A stretch of DNA of 64,000 nucleotides, taken from NCBI GenBank assembly GCA_036924085.1, contig JAVGWX010000002.1, positions 153,021,571 to 153,085,570 of the forward strand, read 5' to 3'. The position numbers and the translations under genes are program-made. Every line of letters begins with the position of its first letter. The stretch's first letter is position 1. The DNA is from Ariolimax columbianus. Its lineage: Eukaryota; Mollusca; Gastropoda; Stylommatophora; Arionidae. The notes below the pieces were generated by a model. That model searched no databases. It worked only from the letters and a program-made list of their open reading frames with translations, and was not told where the DNA came from. This document shows positions 49,301 through 61,300 of the stretch, in pieces.

Positions 49301-52300
49301 CTAAATATTCTCTTTTCGAACCTCAGCTATGGGAATAACGATGTAAAGATAGTATTTTTATAGCTCTTTCATTCAATATTTTATATCAAATATTTACTCA
49401 TCTGTACCGATGCACTCTACTTGTGTGTTTTCTATTATCTTCACTTCTCTGTTTACTTTTCTCTGTCACTTCTCACTTCCCTCCGTGGCCCTCTAGTCTT
49501 GTACCGTGGCGCCAACCCCCCCCCCCCCCCCGTAATATCGGGGGGGGGGCATATGGCCCTCGGTTGAGAAATGCTGGTCTAGACTAATATATCTTGCCAC
49601 TAGATCAAAGTAACTGAGGACGAGAGAATATGGTTGAGGACAACGCAGATCTTCCTGACTAAATCTAATTAAAGCGCAAGTCACAGTGTCAGACCTTAGA
49701 TGATTTGCAAAAAAATCTAAATTTTCTGACTTTGTTGCCATCATTTCTTGTGATGTGCAACTGATTTTTTTAATGAACCTGTACACATGCTAAGTTTTTA
49801 TATTATCTCTGATTTTAAAAACCTGTCCCATAGCAAGGTTTTGAACCAGTGACCTGTTCATTTGGCAATCTGCTTCTCTCAACAACATATCCTTCAATAA
49901 CCCTGGATGACTGGCATTTCTGCTCATTACTCCGGAAAACTTCTGATACACGTCTTCATTTCCTAGGCTTTTCTTGGTCTGGATGTGGACAAGCCTCCTA
50001 TGATGCCTATACGACTGCAGTACAATATTACTGGATTCCCTACACTTTATTATTTTGAGTAAGTATATTTGTTAACATTAAATCCTTTGTGCTTCATTGA
50101 ACCTGTTTTTATGAAATTTGGAAATATGTCATTATTTAAATACCAATTTGAAAATATGTAAACACCACAACCAACATAGACACCATGATCATGGATTGAG
50201 TACAACATGGACTAGACTAACCAACAAATCTAAATGATTAACATAAAAATGGTTACAAGTTGGAAATAGATAGAGGATATCATTTTGAATGATAGAAATA
50301 TATCATTATGTGAAATTTGTGTTATAGTTTTCATTATATAATAAAGAACAAAAATGGGGAGAGAAGAGGTATGCACGCCGGTAAGAAAATAAGAAAATTA
50401 GAGTAATAGGAAGGCAGAGTGATCTATGAGAAGTGTATGGAACATGTTTAAACCATTAGACTTAAGGTAACCATGAGAAAAATGATTGACCACCCTTGTA
50501 TTAACAATGACAGGAAGGGGAAAATGAAGTACAAATATGGCGGGGAGAATACCAAGGCTGGCATGATTTCCTGGCTTCAAAAGTGAGTACTTTCTTGTTG
50601 TCAAGTTGTGTCTGTCAAAGATATATTCCAGTTGTCAGATTGTGTCTATTTCAAAGATGTGTTCTTGTCCAAGAGGTGTCTATGTCAAAGATATTGTTGT
50701 CTAAGAAGTGTCTTTGTCACAGATGTGTTCTTGTCCAAGGGGTGTCTATGTCAAAGATGTATTCTTATTCAAGAAGTGTCCATGTCAAAGATGTGTTTTT
50801 GTCCAAGAGGTGTCTATGTGAAAGATGTGTTCTTGTCCAAGAGGTGTCCATGTCCAAGAGGTGTCTATGTCACAGATGTGTTCTTGTCCAAGAGGTGTCC
50901 ATGTCACAGATGTGTTCTTGTCCAAGAGGTGTCTATGTCAAAGATGTGTTCTTGTCCAAGAAGTGTCCATGTCAAAGATATGTTCTTGTCCAAGAAGTGT
51001 CTATGTCACAGATGTGTTCTTTTCCAAGAAGTGTATATGTTAATGATATTCTTCTCAAAGATTCATTTGCACTTGTCAGTGATGTATGGGTGTATATGAG
51101 ATGTCATTAGCACTTGTCATTGTTGTATGTTTGAGTCGTTAGGTTTCCTCTTTCTTGTCTCTTTGGTTAGGGTAGACTGCTCTATTCCCAAACTTTCATA
51201 GTCACCTCTTATGATCTGCCTGACAGGTTACATTGTTAATATTCTTTGCTACCTTACAGACCCAGTTATATACAAGCAGTGTGGCATTTTAACTTGTTCT
51301 ATATTTGTGTGCGACATTTGAACTTGTCCAAAATGTGTGTGTTTGGATGTATTGCATTGCACTGATGCAAATGTGTGTGTATTGCATTAGAACTTTAAAA
51401 AAATGTGTGACATTTGAACATTTCCAATAAATGGGGGTGTGTGACATTAAAACATGTCCAAAATGTGTAGGTGTGTCGCATTTGAATGTATCCCAAGTGT
51501 GTGTGTTGGTGTGTGGCATTTAAACTGGTCCATATGTGTGTAGCAATTGAGATTGTCAAAGATGTGAAAGTGTGCATGGTGTGAGTTCAAGCAGAGAGGG
51601 GCTACTTGAGATGACCAAGCAAAAGCTTGTACTACTAGCGAGATACATAAACTAGTGCTTCCTAAACTTTTTGGTGTGGTAGACCCCAGTGCATCCTAAT
51701 CTTTTCAGTGTGGCAAACTTGCAGGAATTTATCTATTGCAACAGCGATCTGTGTCCAATTTATTGACAATTGTTTTTTTCATTCATCTTTAATTTGTATT
51801 AATCTTTCTTTAACTCTTAGTATCTGAGGCACCCCCTCAGAAAACATTTCCGCATCTCATTTTCCCCAGATTCCTCCTGAGAAACCAGACAATTATTGCC
51901 TCTTTAACACTATTTCTATACAGGGTTACCATTTGCCCTAAATTTTTGTCTGATCATATCAACACTAGACATTTGCTTCACAATTTCCGGAAAACATTGT
52001 GTGGGAATATCGTTCATTTGAAATAAACATTTGAAGTAAGCATTACATTTTTGTTACGAAAAATGGCTTCAAACACAAATGATGGCAAGCACAGATTCTC
52101 AACTAAGAAAGCATCGGCACTCATTCATTTATGGATTGAATTCAAAAGTGATAATTTATCGAGTGGAGATAGTTCATATTCACTAGTATTCAGAAAATTG
52201 TTGTAGTTGTCAGACTGAAGATGGGGATGTCTCCCCTGACTGGACCTAGTGACTAGTTTTAGGCCTAGTAGAGGAGCTACTACTTACTTGAGGAACAAAT

Positions 52301-55300
52301 CATGTTCCAATAACAGGTAGAAAATGGAGGTTAGATTCAAACTTTGACATGTAAGATTAAGTACACCTGATAATGTTGAAGCAATATAGTTTTAAAATAA
52401 AAATATGAAATGTAAATACTAAAAAGAAAGTCTACATTTGGTTGTCAATTATTTTTTTTAAATTGTGACAACCAATTTCAAAATGCACGAGGAAAGTTTA
52501 TTTATAGTAAGACATACATAAACCTAACTTCTGTGAGAATGGATACTCTACAATGATCCTGAATTTATAAGTTTTTGTGTTACTGAAGGATTTAAATATT
52601 GTTGTAAGTACATCTTTTGTTCTGTTTTTGTAAATTTATATTTGTTCTATATATTTTAATATGAAAAATATTGTGGTTATCATGTTCTTTGAAGAACATT
52701 TGAATCTATGGTCCAAACAAGAACATTTTATCCAGTTTCTTGTCACCTTTTGTAGACTGAGTGCTTGTAGACCGATGATGGTCCATAGACCACCACTTTG
52801 GGAAGTATCGACATAAACCATGAGTATCTACAATTTCTATCATCAGCTAAAATTAATTGAGCACCTATGAGTCTGCTCAGAGTGCAGTGATATTGTTATA
52901 GCTGAACTTGACTAAAATTATTTTAATGATTATTGTTGAAAAACAAATAACGGACATTTGTTGATGTTGTTTCAGCCCTCATCCTCCAAAAGAAAAGACC
53001 AATGAGGAGGAATGGGCAGATGAGGAGAGTGAGGTCGCTCACCTGAAAGATGACACATTTCAAGAATTTGTCCAGGAGAATCCATCTGTCCTAGTCATGT
53101 TTTATGCTCCCTGTAAGAATACCTATGATCCTTTTTAAAGAATAATTATACTCCTTGTAAGGTATCAAGATGCTGAGCAGCACATGAGCTGCAGTGGTCG
53201 GTGAACCATAGCTGCCAAGACCCTTCTACACCTCCACGCGGTGATACTGGATAACAGAGTGCAACAGAGCATACTGGCTAAGGAGAAGGGATCGAAGAGG
53301 GAATGCTAACGCAGTACTCAAAAAATGTTTGCTGAAGTTGGATGTGTTGGACCGAAAGGTGCAAAAATCTCAGTCAAGCTGAAAACTACGAAACAACGCA
53401 TTCCGTTCTCTGGACTACATTCTGCTACTTAAGCCCTTTTCAGGGTTTGGTAGTGGGAGATGAGAACAAAAAAAGCCATACTCCTTGTAAGAATAATTAT
53501 GCTCCTTGTAAGAATAATTATGCTCCTTCAAAGAATAATTACTTTACTTTACTTAAGAATAATTATTCTCCTTGTAAGACTAATTATACACCTTGTAATA
53601 ATAAGTAAGATCCTGCAAAGAATAATTATACTTCTTGTAAGAATAACTAAGATCCTTCAAAGAATAATTATGCTCCATGTAAGAATAACTATTCACCTTT
53701 TTAAAGAATAATTATACTTCTTGTAAGAATAATTATACCTCCTTCACACAATAATTATGTTCCTTTTCTTCGGCATTCGACCTAAAAGGTTCTTGTGATG
53801 TTTTGTAGTAGTTTACATCAAGACTGCGATATCTGCGTCTTTTGGCACGGCACATCTGATTTCAGCTGGCTTGTTTTTTAGTACTGTGATCCCTATCCCT
53901 TGGCCAGACTAGACTTGTGCAGCCTGTTTCTAGGACCGCCACGTGTAGGCGGAATAGGGTCTTGGTCAGGTATGGTTCGCGCTAACCCTGATGCAAGAAG
54001 CCAACTTGATTAGTTGGCTGCTGTCAACTCATGCACTGCTGCATCTTGGCCTTATGCTCCTTGTAAGAATAACGATGCTCCTTGTAAGAATCATTTCTTC
54101 AGCATCCAAGTGGCAGATGGGATAGGGCAATGGTCTCTTACATTCTTCTGCTTCTTTTTGTTTTTTATTCCCAGGAAAATTAGTTACTTACTCTTTCTCC
54201 CCTTCTCATGTTCATGCTGTGCATCTGGAAACAAGCAGCAGAGCCAATAACATGGGAATTGGCACTCTGATCCCCATATACGAGACATGTTCAAATGAAT
54301 CCGTACCAAACTACAACAAGTGAACATACGTACGATGCGCATGATGACATCACTTCTGGTGTAAACAGCACATACCAACCGTCAAGTTTGCAAAATTTCA
54401 TTATCCTCTGACTCATAGTTTCCTCAGCAGATCGTTGAAAACATGACGAGTGTTATACGGAATCCATCTAGTGTTTATCAGCGAGCGGTGATTCGGTTTC
54501 GACCAGCTGACATTCATCGCAGAATGCAGGCAATGTATGGTGACAAAAGTGTGTCGAAGACAAGAGTGAAGAACTGGACCATGATGTTTAAAGAAGGACG
54601 TGTGTTTAAACGCAACAATATGCGCCTGACCTGGTCTCGGACGTGTGTTTAAACGCAACAATATGCGCCTGACCTGGTCTCGGACGTGAGTTAACGCAAC
54701 AATATGCGCCTGACCTGGTCTCGGACGTAAGTTAACGCAACAATATGCGCCTGACCTGGTCTCGGACGTGAGTTAACATAACAATATGCGCCTGACCTGG
54801 TCTCGGAAGATCTTTCGTTAACTCACGTCCTTCTTTAAACATCATTGTCCAGTTCTTCACTCTTGTCTTCGACACACTTTTGTTGCCTGCATTCTGCAAC
54901 GAATGTCAGCTGGTCGACATCCTTTAATTGTTAGAAACTGAATCACCGCTCGCTGATCAACTCTGGAGGGATGTCATATCACACCTGCCATGTTTTCAGT
55001 GTTCTGCTGGGCAAACCATGAGTCGGAGGATAATGAAATTTTGCAAACTTGACAGTTGGTATGTGCTGTTTACACCAGAAGTGAAGTCATCATGCACATC
55101 ATATGTATGTTCACTTGTTGCAGTTTTGTCCTGTTTCATTTGAACACACATCATATATATGTGCGTATATTACACTAAATATGAATTAATTAACCATTTC
55201 GGTTCAATGTCAAGCATAGGTTTAAACGCAGCTAGTCCCTTTATAGAATATCTTTATCTGATCTTTTGCAATGGCTGATTAAAAGTATAATTTTTTGTAC

Positions 55301-58300
55301 AACCCTGTTTAATTTACTTTTACAGCGTATATAGTATCCAGGATAAAAAGAACAGAGCAACTGTCACATTATAAGCACATATAAATATATAACCTTTGAG
55401 CTTACACAGTAGTTCAGTAATATCAATTCTGTGTATCATATCATCTGTCCACTATGTGGTACTTACTTGATGATTATTTATAGTCTTGCACCCTTTTCAG
55501 GGTCAATTAAACTGATCTACAGGAATCAAGACAAAAGTGCATGCCTATCCTCAAGGTTCTGAGGATGGGTTGAGGTTATTCAAAATACTAGTGCTACTGT
55601 CTGATTTTCAAGGATCTCTCACAACCGAAGTCCAAGTCAGGTTGCTGAGAAATCTGATGATAATGAAGGCAACTACCAGGAAAGGGACCTGAGTGGTGAG
55701 GCCAGGGAACACCTGGCAAAGAATGATGGACTAGGTGATCAATGAAGGTGGAGTTTTGGAGGCGAAACTCAGTATTGGAAAGGATGGAGAATAACTGTTG
55801 CGGCCCTACGTTCCACGGGGAACCTGATAGATGATGATGAAACCATAACATCATTAGAGTAGTATGACCTACTTTCTTTCAGGGTGTGGGCACTGCAAGA
55901 AGATGAAGCCAGGCTACACAGAGGCTGCTCAGACACTGAAGGAGCAAGGGGTAAGTCTTCCATGGTAAATGTAAAGGTAGTCCCATAGCAGACACTGCTA
56001 AAGGTGTTAAAAACTCAATTGTACAAGGTAATGTTCAAAAAGTTCCAGAACTTTTTATATTGCCATACTCGTGCGATGTCATATCAACAGATCAAGTTTT
56101 GGAAGAAAATTATGGAGACTTACGCAATGTTAAAACAAGGTTATAGGGATCAGTGCAAGAGCCATATGCATTGTTTGAATGGTTTAAACAATTTAAGGAT
56201 GGTCAACAGATGAGAACTCGCCTTCAGGATGGCACATGGCATCATTTGAAGGCACTCGTGTTGCCAAGTTTGTGATATGACGTGTTCCAATCATTGTCTG
56301 ACAGTTCAGGAAATAGCAGAAGAAGGCAACATCCCCATACAATTGTGTCATGACATAAAAAAGGCCTGATTTGTGTGGAAACAAGTCCACCATGATAATG
56401 CGACAGTCCGCACATCATTTCTCATTCTAAAATATCTCCTATAATTGGCATAGCTCCACCTGCCGTTAGAAGAAGTATGAGTGCTGAAATTGAATGAGAG
56501 AAACAGGAAAAATGACCCTAGACACCCAATGTTTGGACACCAGGAGCAGATCACAAGACTCAAATACAGGCATAGTTTCCTTAAATCCACAAAGTCCATA
56601 CAGTCACGCCCTGAAAGTTGTTGCATTGAATTATGGCATGAAATGATACACAGTACCCAGGAGCTTCAGGACGAATCTGCCCCTAGACATCACTTAGCTT
56701 ACTCACTTTGGAAGACACTAAATAGACTCCAAACTGGAGTATCACCATGTAGGAGGAACATGAAGAAATGGGGTCTCTCGGATGGTGATGCATGTGACTG
56801 CAGTATGGTACAAGATCCAGGTCATGTGATGATTTGTCGCAGCCTTCTGGGTACATGTGGTGAGAGCAATATGGTGAAGGCTAATGACAGGCAATTCAAG
56901 TCGCTGCACACTGGATGAACACTATATGGTGCTTCGATGCCAAACTAAGTAAAATTACTCATTCTGAAATTTTCTGCAAAAATAATTGTCAGCTTCCCTA
57001 GTCTCCTGGCTGGCTTGACAAATGGCAAACTTTTTTTCTATTTCTGAAATTAAGTCCTAGAAAGGACATTGATTTCAGACCATGAAGAAATTAAGGGCAA
57101 TTTACAGACAGATCTACGAAGGATCCTCCTTCGCCTTTCTCGTGTCCTCTTCTCCCCCCCCCCCCCCCTCCCCAATGCACACGGAAGCTACTTCCAAAAG
57201 AAGTGGTAGCAGAGAAATGTTTTAATGCAGAAAGCGAGTATTTCGAAGAATACAAAGCTGATATTCAAGCTGGTTCAAGATATGTCCGAAAAGGGTATTT
57301 AAAAAATCGATATAGACCTTTTTGAACAGACCTTGTTTATGAGGTGGGGTTGGCAAGTTTCCACCCTTTTCTTCCCTAACATAAAGTCAGGTAGCTATTT
57401 ACAGCTGTCTTTCATGATTATCTGTAGATGTATGATTCTGGTTGTCAAGCCAGCAATAAAAGCATGTGTGCTATTGTAGGTGAAGTCAGAGGGATTATAA
57501 TGTGAGTGACCTGTAAGCTTGAACTTAAGTGGCTTGTGAACTTTAGCTTTTGAACCCTGGCATAAGGTCTGTCAAATCCCATTCCTCTGTGTTCCTGAGA
57601 AAAAATGCAAGCGTTAAGACATTTGAGGAAAGCTATTTACTATGACAAAACTATATGATATAATTTAATTATTCTATCTCAAATTATGCCAGTGAATTGT
57701 GGAATATATTTATATATCTATTGAAGATAATCCTGCATCAAATTTATTTGATACATTGCATGTGATAAACAACCTTCACCACACCTCTGTACCCCAGGAC
57801 TGTAGTCTGATCATCCGTTTGATGACAGGAACTGATCTAACCTGATCATAACCCGAACCACACGTGTTTTCATTCAAATATTCACCACCTAAATCCAGTT
57901 TATCTGCCTCCAAATCCTAGACAATACTTGCAAATGCTTGTTTTGTTGTTAGTCTTATAGAACGACCAGTTCCAAAATTACTTTCCATCATGAAAATCAC
58001 CCAAAAAATCGTTTGTTGCTGCTGCCATATTTGCTATCTTCTGAAATGTGTGTACTGTGTAGACATCACGATATTATGGCCAAAACCCAAGCAGTACTGC
58101 CCTAAATATGCTTTAAAATAATGGTCTATGTGCCACATCAAATCATGGGTGCCTCGAGGAATGGGCTATTTACACATAAACTGGCATGTGGGTGTCATAC
58201 GTTCAAAGGGTTGTGACCTTTGAGCGTGGCTTGTGAGCGTAAGTGTTCTATCAGAAAACTTTAGTGCCTTGTGAGTTTATGTGGTCTGGCTACTTAGCTT

Positions 58301-61300
58301 AATTAGCATGTGAGAGTAAGTGGCCTGTGATTCTCTTATGTACTCTGTGAGATTAAATGACTTGCGAGCTTAAGTGGCCTGTGAGCTGAAATGACCCTTG
58401 AGCTTAACTTTTGATTACCCTGAGAACTTTTGGTGACTTGTGAACTTAACCAATGACCTGTGAGTTAAAGATGAGTGGCTTATGAGGTTATCTTTAGTGG
58501 TCTTTGAGCTTAACTTGAATAGCGTTGCCAGGAAATAGAAGATGCCTACCAGGCACAGAAACACACAGTAGCGGTTTGGGTGGACCTGGAAAAGGCATTT
58601 GACAAAGTCTGGAAAGATGGACTTAGAGTCAAGCTAAGGAGAAGTGAAGTTTGTGGGAAAATGTACAAGTGGATCAACAACTACCTCAAACAAAGAACGG
58701 CCAGAGTCCAAGTACAAGGGCAGATGAGCAGAAAGGTGACACTCGAGCAGGGAGTACCCCAAGGGGGAGTACTGTCACCCACACTCTTCCTGGTGTATAT
58801 AAACGACATTACAGAGAATATACCAAGAAGAGTCCATAGCTCAATGTTTGCAGACGATCTGGCTATGTGGACCTCTGAAAAGAATCTCACCATAGCAAGA
58901 AATCGGATGCAGCAGGCCCTAACATCGCTGGAAGAGTGGGCGAATTCATGGCTGGTCAAAATAAACGAGGAGAAAACCACATGCACAATATTCTCGCTCT
59001 CAATCAAACCCCAAAATACCAAGTTAAGTTTAAATGGCAAATTCCTGCAGCCAAACGACAACCCAAACTATCTGGGAGTCACATTTGATCGGTGCATGAC
59101 ATGGAAAAGTCAGATCGAGAGAAACCGAATGAGAGCCAGAGAAAGAATGGCAATCATGAGGAAACTAGCTGGCACAAGCTGGGGAGCAGACGAAAGTATA
59201 CTAAAGATACTGTACACTGGAAGAGTGAGACCAGTTCTTGAGTATGGCATTGCGGCATGGACAACAGCAGCAAAGGCGAACTTCGATAAAATTAGCAAAC
59301 TCCAAAACCAAGCCATGAGAGTTATAACAGGAGGCATGAAGTCAACACCATTTGTAGAACTTTAACAGATTACAAAACTGCAATCCATGACCGATAGAAG
59401 AGACTGCAGAGCCCAGCTGCAATCAGAGAAACTCAGAAGACTGACTGACCATCCAATGCACCAGAGACTAAACAATTTGGGAAATGGGAAACTAAAGCGG
59501 AGAAACTTTGCAGAAATAGCCAAAGCAAAGATGCACAAAGATCCCATAAACGCACTAACAACACCAAAACCCATCACTACTGTACGAAAACCTACCTGGA
59601 GGCAGGATATATTTCCAGAGGTGGTAGAAAATATACCAGGTATTGGAAACAAAAACTGCCAGACTGAAAAAGAAAGGAGAGATACTACCCTAAGCTTTAT
59701 ATCGAAAAACTACCCAAGCATGGACTGGACCCATGCATAAACCGACGGTTCTGTAACAAACACTACACAGAACGGAAGGGCAGGAGCATTCCTGAACCTA
59801 CCAAATGGCAGAAAAATAACACTGTCATTCGCTACTGGTAAGTACACAAGCAATTTCAGAGCGGAGGCAGAGGCACTGAGGGCGGCAGTGCAAGAAATGG
59901 TGACACATAAAGAAAATGAAAGCCATATAGTCCTGCTTACAGATGCTCTCGCCGTAGTCACAGCGCTAAAAAGCCAGAAAAACACTGAGCTTAATGACTT
60001 AAGAGCAGCACTCTGCAAACTGTGCCAGCAGTCCGCACCAAAAAGGGTAGTGGTACAGTGGGTCCCATCACACTGCAACATCCAAGGCAACGAGGAGGCA
60101 GACAGACTGGCAAAAGAAGGCGCAAGACTACCACAAACAGATACTAGTATGACGTACGAAGAGTCAAAACGGCTTATCAAAGCCAGATACATGACCAAAT
60201 GGGAAACCGAACATACTGGTTACACCAAAAACGATGCCTATTACCAGTTGAACAGAAGAGAGCAGGTCGTTGTCTTCAGACTTCGCACTGGCCACAATAG
60301 ACTGAGGTACCACCTATTCAACAAATTGAAGATAGGTGGTACCGACGAATGCCCGTGCGGTACCGGTAAAATGACCGCTGAACATCTGCTGCAGAACTGC
60401 CCGATATACAAGGATCAGAGAGAGCAGATGTGGCCATCACCAGTGGAACTGCAAGACAAGCTCTATGGCAGTGTCGACAGCCTCAGGATGACCGCCGCTT
60501 TTTTCGAAAAAATAATGGTTACTGTCTGACTGCGTACGAAGAAGAAGAAGAAGAAGAATAGCGTTGAACTTAACATGTCTGACCGTTGAGTTCAACTTGT
60601 GTATCCTATGAGATTGAGCTTAACTTGAATAGCGTTGAACTTAACATGTCTAACCGTTGAGTTCTTCTTCTTCTTCTTCTTCGTACGCAGTCAGACAGTA
60701 ACCATTATTTTTTCGAAAAAAGCGGCGGTCATCCTGAGGCTGTCGACACTGCCATAGAGCTTCTCTTGTGGTTCCACTGGTGATGGCCACATCTGCTCTC
60801 TCTGATCCTCGTATGTCGGGCAGTTCTGCAGCAGATGCTCAGCGGTCATTTTCTCGGTACCACACGGGCATTCGTCGGTACCACATATCTTCAATTTGTT
60901 GAATAGGTGGTACCTCAGTCTATTGTGGCCAGTGCGAAGTCTGAAGACAACGACCTGCTCTCTTCTGTTCAACTGGTAATAGGCATCGTTTTTGGTGTAG
61001 CCGGTATGTTCAGTTTCCCAAATGGTCATGTATCTGGCTTTAATAAGCCGTTTTGACTCTTTGTACGTCATACTAGTATCTGTTTGTGGTAGTCTTGCAC
61101 CTTCTTTTGCCAGTCTGTCTGCCTCCTCGTTGCCTTGCATGTTGCAGTGTGATGGGACCCACTGTACCACTACCCTTTTTGGTCGGACTGCTGGCATAGT
61201 TGATAGAGTGCTGCTCTTAAGTCATTAAGCTCAGTGTTTTTCTGGCTTTTTAGCGCTGTGACTACGGCCAGAGCATCTGTAAGCAGGACTATAATGGCTT

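Larger units (their letters stand above)
53098..54095 (+). repeat. 21-bp array derived from the exon 11 end and donor, broken by two SINEs
   Basis: The exon 11 end reads TATGCTCCCTGTAAGAATAC. The intron repeats TATGCTCCTTGTAAGAATAA and variants (TATACTTCTTGTAAG, ATGATCCTTCAAAG) at 53130-53161, 53478-53760 and 54047-54095. The interruptions are family A SINEs at 53162-53477 and 53764-54046. Confidence 0.9.

Noticed and set aside
49509..49548. Poly-C/poly-G hairpin as a regulatory quadruplex
   Set aside because: Homopolymer runs of this sort are error-prone in assemblies, and it sits beside a hAT-like end; no support for function.
50583..51110. 175-codon frame continuing from the exon 10 donor
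   Set aside because: Falls in a 33-bp array; exon 10 ends at a good GTGAGT and exon 11 continues the protein in phase.
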